From Bacteroidota bacterium (GTDB lineage: Bacteria > Bacteroidota > JABWAT01), in assembly GCA_013360915.1 (NCBI GenBank), contig JABWAT010000002.1:322098-386097 (forward strand): a stretch of DNA of 64,000 nucleotides, read 5' to 3'. A program made the translations under genes and the position numbers. Shown here piece after piece: positions 1 through 9,136 of the stretch; positions within the stretch are counted from its first letter, which is position 1; each line of letters opens with the position of its first letter. The notes beneath the pieces are model-generated. The model was not told the origin of the DNA. It was given only the letters and a program-made list of their open reading frames with translations, and did no database searches.

Positions 1-1479
1 CTCATCAATCCGGGACAGCATATTTCTTCCTTCATCACCCGATTAACGGGAATTGATGACAGCATGGTGCTCGAAGCGCCCTCATTTGCCGATATCTGGC
101 CAGAGGTGGAGCGAATCATGACCGGACATTGGGTGGTGGCGCAAAACGCATCCTTCGACCGGGGAATGTTCCGCAATGAATGGAAAAGGCTTGGAATCCG
201 CGATCCTGGCTGGACCTGGTTGTGCACCGTCCGGTTGGGAAGGCGACTGTGGCCGGGCTTGAAAAGTTACAGTCTTTCCTCAATGGCCCGGTTTCATGGA
301 ATCCGAAACCCAAGGGCTCACCGGGCCATGGGAGATGCAGAAACCACGGCCTCGCTGTTTATTCTTCAGACCGATACCTTTATCGAAAAATTTCCGGATA
401 AGTCTTTGCAGGATCTGTCGAAGTTTCAGTATGGAAAGGTGGATGAAAACCGACCTCTGCCTGCAACAGTGGCCCGGCTGAAAGATCTGGTTTCTGAAAC
501 GTTTCCCTCCTCGGCCGGTGTCTATTGGTTCGAGGACACCCATGGGCGTATTCTCTACGTGGGAAAAGCAGTTGATCTGCGTTCGCGGGTGCTCAGTTAC
601 TTTACCGGCCGTCACAACCAGTCGTCTAAAAATCTCAAAATGATCCGGCTTGCCCGTCAGGTGCGGTTTGCAGAAACACAGACCGAACTGGGAGCGCTGG
701 TTCAGGAATCACGGCTGATCAAGCAGTATCAGCCACCGTATAACCGGTTGTTGCTTGATTATCAGAGTTACCCATTTCTGAAACTGGACCGCCGGCATCC
801 GTTTCCCCGTCTTGAGGCCACCCGCCATCTGAATGACCGGTCTGCAGATTACTACGGACCGTTTGCCAGTTCATTTCATGCAGGTGCCATACATGACTGG
901 ATGTTGGATACCGGCTGGTTGCGTCCTTGCGATGATTCCACCTTTGCCCGCGGAAAACTTTGTACTTACTATTCTCTGGGCAAATGTCCCGGGCCCTGCG
1001 CCGGTGAAATTTCCAAAGAAGCGTATGGAGAGCGGATTGATGTGCTGGCCGGATTTCTTTCGGGGGAAAACCGTGCGCTTACCGACTCACTGAACTCCCG
1101 GATGCAGGAAGCGGCAGCGAATGAGCAGTTTGAGTGGGCGGCTGTTTTGCGGGACCGGATCAGGGAACTTGGGCGGGTTTTTCTCTATTTCAACAGGGCC
1201 AATGGTCTGACCCGACAATCTCTGGTGGTTAAACACCCGCGTGCCGGTCAGCAGGAGGCCTTTGACTTTTATTTTATCCGGTTCGGTCTGCTGATTAATC
1301 ATGGTCATGTTGCTGGTCAGGAAGCGAACAGGGAATTTGAATTACAGCTATCCGAATTCAGGGAAATGGTTGCCTCCCAACCCCCTCCCGATCAGTTCGG
1401 TCCTGAAGCAGTGGATGAAATGCGGCTGGTATTAAACTGGCTGAACCTGCACAGAAAGGAACTTGAGATTCTTCTCTGA
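1..1479 (+). CDS. DnaQ-like 3'-5' exonuclease fused to UvrC-type GIY-YIG nuclease (5' end outside window)
   Basis: The reading frame is open from the first base, and the 21 codons before the first ATG (position 64) read as exonuclease-family sequence (LINPGQHISSF...LTGIDDSM), so the gene starts upstream. Visible order: rest of a DnaQ/epsilon-type exonuclease domain (QNASFD motif, then HRAMGDAETT carrying the last His/Asp pair), a linker, then a GIY-YIG domain (GVYWF...ILYVGKA at about residues 171-185). After that come the UvrC-like Cys-rich segment (CTYYSLGKCPGPC) and a UVR-like helical motif. The first acidic exonuclease motif (DxE) must lie off-window. Family knowledge: such exonuclease-GIY-YIG fusions are annotated as polymerase III epsilon-like or Cho/UvrC-like proteins. 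A role in DNA repair is inferred. It converges on rodA with a 4-base gap and no visible terminator. Confidence 0.9.
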   Translation, partial: LINPGQHISSFITRLTGIDDSMVLEAPSFADIWPEVERIMTGHWVVAQNASFDRGMFRNEWKRLGIRDPGWTWLCTVRLGRRLWPGLKSYSLSSMARFHGIRNPRAHRAMGDAETTASLFILQTDTFIEKFPDKSLQDLSKFQYGKVDENRPLPATVARLKDLVSETFPSSAGVYWFEDTHGRILYVGKAVDLRSRVLSYFTGRHNQSSKNLKMIRLARQVRFAETQTELGALVQESRLIKQYQPPYNRLLLDYQSYPFLKLDRRHPFPRLEATRHLNDRSADYYGPFASSFHAGAIHDWMLDTGWLRPCDDSTFARGKLCTYYSLGKCPGPCAGEISKEAYGERIDVLAGFLSGENRALTDSLNSRMQEAAANEQFEWAAVLRDRIRELGRVFLYFNRANGLTRQSLVVKHPRAGQQEAFDFYFIRFGLLINHGHVAGQEANREFELQLSEFREMVASQPPPDQFGPEAVDEMRLVLNWLNLHRKELEILL

Positions 1480-1483
1480 CTCC

Positions 1484-2713
1484 TCAGATAGAGGGCAGTT
1501 CATCCCGCTGCTGTGCATAAATGGCCAAAGCGGTGCCGGTGAATGCCATAAAGGTGAGCATGGAACTGCCACCGTAACTGACGAATGGCAACGGAATGCC
1601 GATAATGGGAAGCAGTCCCATGGTCATGCCCAGATTGATGAACAGGTGAATACCGATGACCAGAACCGTTCCCATCAGGAAAACAGAAGCAAAGCGGTTT
1701 TTGGTCTGACCAGCAATGGTCAGCAATCTTCCCAGCAGGACGGCAAAGGTGATTATCAGGATCATGCCACCGATAAAACCATATTCTTCCGCAATCACAC
1801 AGAAAATGAAATCGGTCCATTGCTTGGGAAGAAATCCCAGCTGGGTCTGCGTTCCTTCCATAAATCCCTTGCCAAACCATCCGCCCGAGCCAATGGCCAC
1901 TTCTGACTGAATTACATTATACCCTGCGCCTTTCGGATCGATGAAGGGATCGAGCAGAATCTCGAGCCGTTTCCGTTGGTGAGGAAGTAAAACGTTCTCG
2001 ATGAAGTAAACGGTACCGAATCCGGATGCCAGATTCATGGAAATGTAGAGAAGGGAATTAAACAGGTTGCTTCTTTTGGCGAAAATGAACAGGATTCCGA
2101 TGATGATGAATCCGACAAAGAAATAGAAATTGATAAACGCCAGTACTGCACAGATGACGGGAGAAATCAGAACGAAAGTGACCAGTTCATCCAGTCCGAC
2201 CCAGAAAAGCAGGGGAATGGTCATGCCTAGAAAAACGAGGGCGGTTCCGGTATCTGGCTGCATCAGAATCAGACCCACCGGAACAAGGATAATCAGGACG
2301 CCGACGATGGGCTGAACCCAGATATGGCGGCCTGCTTTTCCGATACTCAGATAATTGGCTACCATCAGCACCGTGGTATATTTCGTGAACTCTGAGGGCT
2401 GAATGCCGATCGGCCCGATGTAGAGCCAGGACTGACTTCCATATACTTCACGTCCGACGAGGAGCACCAGGACGAGCAGGATCAGGCTGATTCCATACAA
2501 CAGAATGGAAATGATCTGAAACATCCGCAGATTGATGAAGAAAAAGGAGACGGCCATGGCCAGAGAAATGACCACCCAGATCATCTGACGATAGAAATTT
2601 TCACTTACGCCCGAGTTAATGGTGGTGCTGAAAATGGCCAGAGAGCCGGCCGTGATCAGGATCAGAACACAGATAATGATGGTCCAGTCGATGGGTAAGG
2701 AACGTTTCAGCAT
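1484..2713 (-). CDS. rodA: RodA, SEDS-family peptidoglycan glycosyltransferase of the elongasome
   Basis: Polytopic inner-membrane protein of 409 residues with about ten hydrophobic segments. It polymerises lipid II into glycan strands together with PBP2. The SEDS signature is clear: the long extracellular loop contains YNVIQSEVAIGSGG and FLPKQWTDFIF, with the catalytic-type Asp at residue 301. The C-terminal FVSYGGSSML motif is also present. The start ATG lies one base after the stop of the PBP2 gene, so translation is probably coupled. It is the last gene of the ldcA-purN-purH-mreBCD-mrdA-rodA operon. Length and motifs are normal for RodA rather than FtsW, and the neighbouring mre genes support this. 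Confidence 0.96.
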   Translation of the reverse strand: MLKRSLPIDWTIIICVLILITAGSLAIFSTTINSGVSENFYRQMIWVVISLAMAVSFFFINLRMFQIISILLYGISLILLVLVLLVGREVYGSQSWLYIGPIGIQPSEFTKYTTVLMVANYLSIGKAGRHIWVQPIVGVLIILVPVGLILMQPDTGTALVFLGMTIPLLFWVGLDELVTFVLISPVICAVLAFINFYFFVGFIIIGILFIFAKRSNLFNSLLYISMNLASGFGTVYFIENVLLPHQRKRLEILLDPFIDPKGAGYNVIQSEVAIGSGGWFGKGFMEGTQTQLGFLPKQWTDFIFCVIAEEYGFIGGMILIITFAVLLGRLLTIAGQTKNRFASVFLMGTVLVIGIHLFINLGMTMGLLPIIGIPLPFVSYGGSSMLTFMAFTGTALAIYAQQRDELPSI

Positions 2714-2714
2714 A

Positions 2715-4568
2715 TCAGTCGGCGAACCTCAGGGAATCTGAACGGGTTTTCAGAACCGGTTGAGAGGAAATACGGGCCGCCGCTTCTTCTTCTTTTTTGA
2801 TAAAATCGGGTCCGTAGAAATAATATTTCAGCATCTGACGGGCAATGGGAAGCGCAGAAACCGCACCAAAACCACCATTTTCAATCATGACCGCAATGGC
2901 AATACTGGCCGAATCAACAGGTCCGAAACAGACAAACCAGGAGTGATCCTCGCCATGCGGGTTCTGGGCCGTACCGGTCTTTCCTGCCAGCCGGATATCG
3001 GGAAGTTTTGTTCCCCTGGCGGTTCCGGCTTCGACCACCTGAGCCATGCCGTCCTGCACAATTTTCAGATTGGATTCAGAAATGGGGATCCGGCGTGAGA
3101 TAATCGGGAGGGTTTCAGTTTTTCCTGTTTGTTTCCGGTAAATTTTTCTGACCAGATGCGGCTGATAATAGATTCCACCGTTGGCAATGGTGGCTGTCAT
3201 CATGGCTGACTGAAGTGGTGAAATACCAATTTCTCCCTGACCAATTCCGAGTGAAACAAGAAAACCACGGGTCCAGCCGTTGGGTCCGTAAACACGGTTG
3301 TAATAAGTGGTGTTGGGTATCAGGCCGGCCCGTTGTTCATAAAGGTCCAGTTCGGAAACCCGGCCGAGGCCAAACATCAATCCATAGGCATGTAACCGGT
3401 CGAGGGGAATTTTCAGTGCAAGCTGATAGAAAAATGAGTTACAGGATTTTTGAATGGCTGTTCTTACATCAATGGCACCATGCCGGCCGCCGTGGCATTT
3501 GAACCCGCGGTTTCCGAAATAAAATATGCCGTTGCAGTTTAGCTTTGTGGTCTCGGTAATAACCCCTTCTTCAAGGGCCGCCGCTGCCATCAGAGGCTTA
3601 AAAGTCGAGCCGGGCGGGTAACGGGTGAGGGTGGCACGGTTAAACAGTGGCTTGGTCGGATCACTGACCAGGTCACGCCAGAAGGCGGAGTTTTTTAGTC
3701 CGGAAAGCGCAGTCAGATCAAAGTCTGGTTTACTCACCATGGCCAGAATTTCTCCCGACCTGGGGTCGATGGCCACGGCGCCGCCTGCTTTGCCTTCCAT
3801 CAGACGCTCTGCATACGCCTGAAGGCCATCATCAATGGTCAGAAACAGGTCATCTCCATTGACTGGTGCCATGTTCAGTGAACCGTTATCAAGTTCGCCC
3901 ACAAGCTGACCGGTTGCGTTGACCAGCCAGAATTCATGCCCTTTAACACCCCTGAGGGCTGATTCATAGAATTTCTCCAGTCCGGAACCCCCCGTCATGT
4001 CGCCGAGGGCATAAAACTCAGGATTGGTCCGGATAATATCGGGAGTGACTTCTGCCAGATATCCGAACAGGTGACTGCCTTTCATCACGCCGGGATAGTT
4101 TCGCTTGGTATCCACCCGATAACTGACACCACGTAATTTCCAGGCCGATTCTTCAAAGGTGACCATGGTTGGGTAGGGAACATCTCTGAAGAGCACCGAT
4201 GGGACGAAAGGTGAATACCGTCTGGCTTCATCCAGTTTGGAATGGAAGGTAGCCGAGTCGGTTTGCAGAAGATCAATCAGAAGTCCGGTTTGTTCGGGCT
4301 GATAGTCCCGCGGAGTAACCGTCAGGGAATAAAACGGATAGGAATCGATGACCAGTTGATCATGCCGGTCATACATATTTCCCCGGATGGGAATGATGGG
4401 AATGTCGCGGATCGCATTTTTCCGCGATTCCTTCATAAACACATCGGCTTTAATCACCTGCAGGTAAAACAACCGGCCGGCCACAACCAGGAACAGGGAG
4501 ACACCCAGCACCAGAAACACCCGCTGCCTTCCGGTATTTCCCAGCCAGGATGTATTAAAAAACTTCAC
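2715..4568 (-). CDS. mrdA: Penicillin-binding protein 2 (elongasome D,D-transpeptidase)
   Basis: 617-residue class B PBP that cross-links peptidoglycan during side-wall growth, partner of RodA. One N-terminal membrane anchor (about residues 17-37) is followed by the PBP dimerisation domain (RGNMYDRHDQLV region) and the transpeptidase domain. All three catalytic motifs are visible: SxxK at S321-TFK, SxN at S375-C-N, and KTG at K530-T-G. The protein ends in a short basic/acidic tail. The ATG overlaps the mreD stop by four bases, and rodA follows after one base. PBP2 rather than FtsI is supported by the adjacent mreBCD and rodA genes. Confidence 0.95.
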   Translation of the reverse strand: MKFFNTSWLGNTGRQRVFLVLGVSLFLVVAGRLFYLQVIKADVFMKESRKNAIRDIPIIPIRGNMYDRHDQLVIDSYPFYSLTVTPRDYQPEQTGLLIDLLQTDSATFHSKLDEARRYSPFVPSVLFRDVPYPTMVTFEESAWKLRGVSYRVDTKRNYPGVMKGSHLFGYLAEVTPDIIRTNPEFYALGDMTGGSGLEKFYESALRGVKGHEFWLVNATGQLVGELDNGSLNMAPVNGDDLFLTIDDGLQAYAERLMEGKAGGAVAIDPRSGEILAMVSKPDFDLTALSGLKNSAFWRDLVSDPTKPLFNRATLTRYPPGSTFKPLMAAAALEEGVITETTKLNCNGIFYFGNRGFKCHGGRHGAIDVRTAIQKSCNSFFYQLALKIPLDRLHAYGLMFGLGRVSELDLYEQRAGLIPNTTYYNRVYGPNGWTRGFLVSLGIGQGEIGISPLQSAMMTATIANGGIYYQPHLVRKIYRKQTGKTETLPIISRRIPISESNLKIVQDGMAQVVEAGTARGTKLPDIRLAGKTGTAQNPHGEDHSWFVCFGPVDSASIAIAVMIENGGFGAVSALPIARQMLKYYFYGPDFIKKEEEAAARISSQPVLKTRSDSLRFAD

Positions 4569-5047
4569 CGCTGCCGGCTCCAGAAATAGAGCCGGAACAG
4601 AAAGGCAAACAACAGAGTGTAAAGTGTCTGTCCGCCCAGATATTTAATGATAAACTGCCAGACCGAATCGGCCAGGTACAGATGCATAAACCCCGAGTAA
4701 ATGAGGTAATGAAACACACAGCCGATGGCAAAAACCTGAAGAAACTGATTAGGAAGCCAGTTATTCAGTGGTTTTCCTTCGGTGTGGAAGGAACCCCAGA
4801 GGTACCCTGCGATGGTTTTTGAAAGGGCATTTACTCCCAGGAACCCGGTCGACATGTCCACAATCAGACCTGTCAGGAATCCGTAGCCCATTCCCACCAT
4901 GCGTCCGGTCTGAAAAGCCAGGGCAGCAATGGGGATCAGAACGATATCGGCGCGGATTCCGAACAGGACCAGCCGGTCTATAAAAAACGTCTGGACAGCA
5001 AGAACCGCCACGGTCAGAATGGTTAAAATGAAGAGGGTCCGGTTCAT
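4565..5047 (-). CDS. mreD: MreD, rod-shape membrane protein
   Basis: Small (160 residues), very hydrophobic protein with about five membrane spans, of the size and position expected for MreD, which links the MreC periplasmic scaffold to the elongasome. Sequence similarity in this family is weak; recognition rests on the hydropathy pattern, a GxGYGFLTGLIVDM-like central segment, and placement between mreC and mrdA. ATGA-type four-base overlaps join it to both neighbours. Confidence 0.88.
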   Translation of the reverse strand: MNRTLFILTILTVAVLAVQTFFIDRLVLFGIRADIVLIPIAALAFQTGRMVGMGYGFLTGLIVDMSTGFLGVNALSKTIAGYLWGSFHTEGKPLNNWLPNQFLQVFAIGCVFHYLIYSGFMHLYLADSVWQFIIKYLGGQTLYTLLFAFLFRLYFWSRQR

Positions 5048-5883
5048 GGGGCAGTCTCGGTGGTCAGTTCCGGAAGCAGGGTGGAATCGGCAGATTCTGC
5101 CCGGATGATGTAGACATGATCGGTTTTGGTGAGATCGACCATGGTTCTAACGCGGATGGTTTTGAAAAGCTGACGCGGATCGACATGGATGGAATCCACA
5201 ATGCCCACCGGAATGCCTTCGGGTGCAAAGGAACTGAACCGCGAGGTTACCACCGGATCTCCCTTTCTCACATCAGCCGTCTGGACAATGTTCGACAGGT
5301 ACACATGGCCGGGATGTTCACCATTCCAGGTAACAATTCCTTCCGTGTTTGTCCGCTGGATTCTGGCGCCCATTCTGAAACTTTTGCTGGTCATGAGTTG
5401 AATGAGTGCATAGTCGTCGGTGGCCAGAACGACCCGGCCGACACTTCCTTCCGAAGTACGGACGAGGCTTTGTTCACGGATTCCGGCTGAGGTTCCTTTG
5501 TTGACCGTGAAGTAATTTTCACGCTGGAACAATTCTTTCCTGATCACATCGGCCGGAATGAGATCCGGGTCATTGGCAGGTGAAAACCCAAGTTCCCGGC
5601 GGAGCCGGATGTTTTCGAGGCGGGCAGACCGGAGGCGGTAGACTTCTTCGCTTAACCGCAGGTTTTCCTGACGCAGCAGATCATTTTCCCGTATCGCATC
5701 GGTCAGACGTGTGATTCCGCCAACGGTTTCCTCAGCAGAAGCAAATAAACTGAAGGCCAGAGCTCTCAGCTGATTCATCTGCGGAATCTGATTCGAAAAA
5801 ATAAGCAGGTTGCTGATAATGACCAGAAGAACCAGCGTAATCTGGTCCCTGAAAGTCAGAATCAGTTCGATGAGTCGTTGCAT
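5044..5883 (-). CDS. mreC: MreC, rod-shape-determining periplasmic scaffold
   Basis: 279 residues: a single N-terminal membrane anchor (about residues 13-30), then a coiled-coil stretch rich in Leu/Glu/Arg (about 60-105), then the beta-rich MreC domain. The domain contains the recognisable GTSAGIREQSLV, GSVGRVV and GARI..T segments and a late GDPVVTSRF motif. It forms the periplasmic scaffold that positions PBP2. Located 31 bases after mreB and overlapping mreD by four bases. Confidence 0.94.
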   Translation of the reverse strand: MQRLIELILTFRDQITLVLLVIISNLLIFSNQIPQMNQLRALAFSLFASAEETVGGITRLTDAIRENDLLRQENLRLSEEVYRLRSARLENIRLRRELGFSPANDPDLIPADVIRKELFQRENYFTVNKGTSAGIREQSLVRTSEGSVGRVVLATDDYALIQLMTSKSFRMGARIQRTNTEGIVTWNGEHPGHVYLSNIVQTADVRKGDPVVTSRFSSFAPEGIPVGIVDSIHVDPRQLFKTIRVRTMVDLTKTDHVYIIRAESADSTLLPELTTETAP

Positions 5884-5914
5884 AACCGGTTACGGGGATT
5901 TCAACCGGACCTGA

Positions 5915-6943
5915 TCAGTACCGGCGCGCTTTAAGCAGAACGGCTTTGTACTTGTCGATGTCTTCGAGCACCCGGCCGGTTCCCCGGACCACGGCTGTGA
6001 GCGGATCATCGGCCACGTGAACCGGCAGTCCGGTTTCTTCGCGCACACGCTGATCGAGACCACGGATCAATGCACCACCACCGGTCAGCATGATACCACG
6101 GTCAAGAATATCGGCAGCCAGTTCCGGAGGGGTTCGTTCGAGGGCCAGACGGATGGCCGAAACAATTGCTTCGACCGGTTCATTTAAGGCATCGCGGATT
6201 TCGATTGAGTTTACATCAATGTTCTTAGGATTTCCGGTAACGAGGTCACGGCCTTTTACGGTCACCGTTTGCTCTTCTTCGAGAGGAGTGGCACTGCCGA
6301 TCAGTCGTTTAATGTTTTCGGCGGTTTTTTCACCCACCAGCAAATTGTGATTTCTGCGGAAAAACTGAATAATGGACTGATCCATTTCATCACCGCCAAT
6401 CCGGATGGATTCATCGACCACGATACCCGATAGGGCAATAACCGCGATTTCGGTGGTTCCTCCCCCGATATCCACGATCATATTTCCCACGGGTTGTTCC
6501 ACATCCAGACCAATTCCGATGGCAGCCGCCATGGGTTCGGCGATCAGGTAAACTTCCTTTGCACCCGAGTGTTCGGCCGAATCGCGAACGGCCCGTTTTT
6601 CCACTTCAGTCACACCGCTGGGAACACAAACCACCATTCGTCTGATGGAAGGGAACCAGGAGGTATTGACCTTGCGGATAAAACCACGGATCAGTTCCTC
6701 GGTCATTTCGAAATCGGCAATCACCCCGTCTTTTAAAGGACGGATGGTTACAATGTCTGCGTGGGTCTTCTCGTGCATCTGCCGCGCATCGGTTCCGATG
6801 GCCACCACCGATTTGGAAACACGGTCCACGGCAACGATAGAAGGTTCATTCAGCACCACCCCTTTACCGCGGGCGTAAAACAGAGTATTGGCTGTTCCAA
6901 GATCAATTCCGATTTCGGTGCTGAACAGATCAAAAAATCCCAT
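5915..6943 (-). CDS. mreB: MreB, bacterial actin homologue
   Basis: 342-residue actin-fold ATPase forming membrane-bound filaments that orient the cell-wall elongation machinery. It starts with the typical short amphipathic N-terminus (MGFFDLF) followed by the phosphate-1 motif IGIDLGTANT. It also carries the phosphate-2 motif VDIGGGTTEIAVI and the adenosine motif MLTGGGALIRGLD. The length is standard. The start lies 11 bases after purH on the same strand, so mreB has no room for a promoter of its own unless that lies inside purH. Confidence 0.97.
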   Translation of the reverse strand: MGFFDLFSTEIGIDLGTANTLFYARGKGVVLNEPSIVAVDRVSKSVVAIGTDARQMHEKTHADIVTIRPLKDGVIADFEMTEELIRGFIRKVNTSWFPSIRRMVVCVPSGVTEVEKRAVRDSAEHSGAKEVYLIAEPMAAAIGIGLDVEQPVGNMIVDIGGGTTEIAVIALSGIVVDESIRIGGDEMDQSIIQFFRRNHNLLVGEKTAENIKRLIGSATPLEEEQTVTVKGRDLVTGNPKNIDVNSIEIRDALNEPVEAIVSAIRLALERTPPELAADILDRGIMLTGGGALIRGLDQRVREETGLPVHVADDPLTAVVRGTGRVLEDIDKYKAVLLKARRY

Positions 6944-6954
6944 GAATCAATTCC

Positions 6955-8493
6955 TTAGTGTCTGAAATGTCTGATTCCAGTGAAAATCATTGCGAGGTTG
7001 TGCTCGTTGGCAGCATCGATCACTTCCTGATCTCTGATGCTTCCGCCCGGTTGAATCACAGCAGTGGCTCCTGCCCTGGCTGCTTCAATCACGCCATCGG
7101 CAAAGGGGAAAAACGCATCGCTGGCCACCACCGATCCTTCCAGAGAAAGACCGGCTTCTTTCGCTTTCCAGATGGCCAGTTTCGAACTGTCCACCCGGCT
7201 CATTTGTCCGGCACCAACCCCGAGTGTGCGCCGGCGACCACCATAGACAATGGCGTTTGATTTTACATGCCGGACCACCGTCCATGCAAAGATAAGGTCT
7301 TCGAGTTCATTCGGGGTCGGCTCGCGTCGGGTGACCACTTTCCAGGAAGCGGAATCGACTGGCTGTGAATCAGGGGTCTGTACCAGAAATCCGCCCGCAA
7401 TGCTTTTAATCTGCCATGGATAGGAACCCGCAACCGGTTTAAGTTGCCTGAGCAGCCGGCGATCCTTTTTCTTTTTTAACAGGTCGAGGACCTCGGAAGG
7501 AAATGCCGGAGCAATGATGATTTCGGTAAAAATTTCATTGATCCGCAAGGCCGTCTCCATATCCAGAGGACGGTTAACTGCAATGATTCCACCAAAGGGA
7601 GCCTGTTTGTCGGTTTCGTAAGCTGCATCCCAGGCAGCAGCCAGACTGCCGGCGCTGGCAACCCCGCACGGATTGGTGTGTTTGATGATGGCCAGAGCCG
7701 GGTCGGGAAATTCATCGGTCAGTTCAGCGGCTGCCTGAATATCGACCAGATTGTTGTATGACAGTTCCTTGCCATGAAGTTTGTCGAAATACTGATAAAA
7801 ATCGCCATACAAACGTGCCTGCTGATGGGCATTTTCACCATACCGCATCGATTCGGTGACAGGAACCGAAATTTGTAAATACGGTTTGAAAATGCTCTGA
7901 TCGGTCCGGCGGGAAAAATAACCGGCAATCATGGTGTCGTAATGGGCGGTGTGGGTGAACACTTTCACCATCAGATCGTAACGCAATGGATCGGGAAGAT
8001 CGTTTCCGTTTGAATCCATGGCAGCTATGATGCGGTCATAGTCATTGACATCGACGACCGGTGCTGTAAACAGGTAATTCTTCGCAGCAGCCCGCAGCAT
8101 GGTCGGCCCGCCGATGTCGACGTTTTCAATGGCTTCTTCCAGGTGCACATCGGGTTTCCGGATGGTGGCCTCGAACGGATACAGATTAACCACCACCAGG
8201 TCGATATCAGAAATACCATGAGCAGTCATGGATTCCCGGTCGGAAGGGTTGTTTTTACGGGCCAGAATGCCACCATGAATTTTCGGATGCAGGGTTTTCA
8301 GGCGACCATCCATCATTTCGGGAAAACCGGTGTACGATTCAACCGCCGTCACTTCAATGCCGCTCGATTTCAGAAGCTGATAGGTGCCGCCGGTTGAAAG
8401 CAGACTCACTCCCCGCTGAACCAGCGCTGAAGCGAAGGAAACAATTCCGCGCTTGTCCGATACCGATAACAGCGCTCTTTCAATGGTTTTCAT
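6955..8493 (-). CDS. purH: Bifunctional AICAR transformylase / IMP cyclohydrolase
   Basis: 512 residues. It catalyses the last two steps of IMP synthesis: formyl transfer to AICAR using 10-formyl-tetrahydrofolate, then ring closure. The N-terminal MGS-like cyclohydrolase domain (SVSDKRGIVSFA, STGGTY, MDGRLKTLHPKIHGGILARK) is followed by the transformylase domain (RYGENAHQ, the KHTNPCG catalytic Lys-His segment, and SDAFFPF). The start overlaps the end of purN by 14 bases. The gene is co-directional with purN upstream and mreB downstream, an operon joining purine synthesis to cell-wall genes. Confidence 0.97.
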   Translation of the reverse strand: MKTIERALLSVSDKRGIVSFASALVQRGVSLLSTGGTYQLLKSSGIEVTAVESYTGFPEMMDGRLKTLHPKIHGGILARKNNPSDRESMTAHGISDIDLVVVNLYPFEATIRKPDVHLEEAIENVDIGGPTMLRAAAKNYLFTAPVVDVNDYDRIIAAMDSNGNDLPDPLRYDLMVKVFTHTAHYDTMIAGYFSRRTDQSIFKPYLQISVPVTESMRYGENAHQQARLYGDFYQYFDKLHGKELSYNNLVDIQAAAELTDEFPDPALAIIKHTNPCGVASAGSLAAAWDAAYETDKQAPFGGIIAVNRPLDMETALRINEIFTEIIIAPAFPSEVLDLLKKKKDRRLLRQLKPVAGSYPWQIKSIAGGFLVQTPDSQPVDSASWKVVTRREPTPNELEDLIFAWTVVRHVKSNAIVYGGRRRTLGVGAGQMSRVDSSKLAIWKAKEAGLSLEGSVVASDAFFPFADGVIEAARAGATAVIQPGGSIRDQEVIDAANEHNLAMIFTGIRHFRH

Positions 8494-9136
8494 GTTGATT
8501 CCTGATTTTAAACTGGTTGTTTTCGATGGTCCAGGGGGTCGAGGTAATCAGATCGACCACCTGCGGGTATAGTTGGTGTTCCATGGTCAGAACCCGCTTC
8601 TGAAGGGAGTCAGGGGTATCGTCCTGCAATACTGGCACTGCTTCCTGTGCAATGATCGGTCCGGCATCGTAATCCGGGGTGACCAGGTGAACGGTGGCCC
8701 CCGTCAGTTTACAGCCGCGCTTCAAAACCGCTTCATGAACATGCCGGCCATACATACCGGGTCCGCCAAAGGCTGGCAGGAGAGAAGGATGGATATTCAG
8801 AATCCGGTTTTCCCATCGATGAACCGTGGAGTCGGGTAATTTTTTCAGATAACCAGCCAGGCAGATCAGATGAATGTCATTGTCCAGTAAAAGACTGTTT
8901 AACTGGTCTTCGTAGGCCTGTTGGGAATTGAACAGATCAGGTTTCAGAATCAGAAAGGGAAGACCAAGAGTGGCCGCACGGGATTGTGCCCCGGTACCGG
9001 CCCGGTTCGAAATCACCAGTTTTCCCCGGACCTTGCCTGGTTCCTGCCGGAAGACCTGTTCCAGATTTTCGAAATTTGATCCGCCACCCGAAACAAAATA
9101 TGCCACATTAACGGCGGAAAGATCCCAGATATTCAT
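8480..9136 (-). CDS. purN: Phosphoribosylglycinamide formyltransferase (GART)
   Basis: 218-residue PurN that transfers a formyl group from 10-formyl-tetrahydrofolate to GAR in purine synthesis. Visible family motifs: the N-terminal phosphate-binding FVSGGGSNFENL, the central NIHPSLLPAF containing the catalytic Asn and His, and GATVHLVTPDYDAGPII with the catalytic Asp. A C-terminal tail of roughly 25 residues extends beyond the compact domain. The gene overlaps ldcA by four bases at its start and purH by 14 bases at its end. Confidence 0.95.
   Translation of the reverse strand: MNIWDLSAVNVAYFVSGGGSNFENLEQVFRQEPGKVRGKLVISNRAGTGAQSRAATLGLPFLILKPDLFNSQQAYEDQLNSLLLDNDIHLICLAGYLKKLPDSTVHRWENRILNIHPSLLPAFGGPGMYGRHVHEAVLKRGCKLTGATVHLVTPDYDAGPIIAQEAVPVLQDDTPDSLQKRVLTMEHQLYPQVVDLITSTPWTIENNQFKIRNQHENH

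Noticed and set aside
1463-1906. Plus-strand 147-codon frame over rodA
   Set aside because: Low-complexity composition rich in Gln, Asn and His, antisense to clear RodA membrane spans; a shadow of the real gene.
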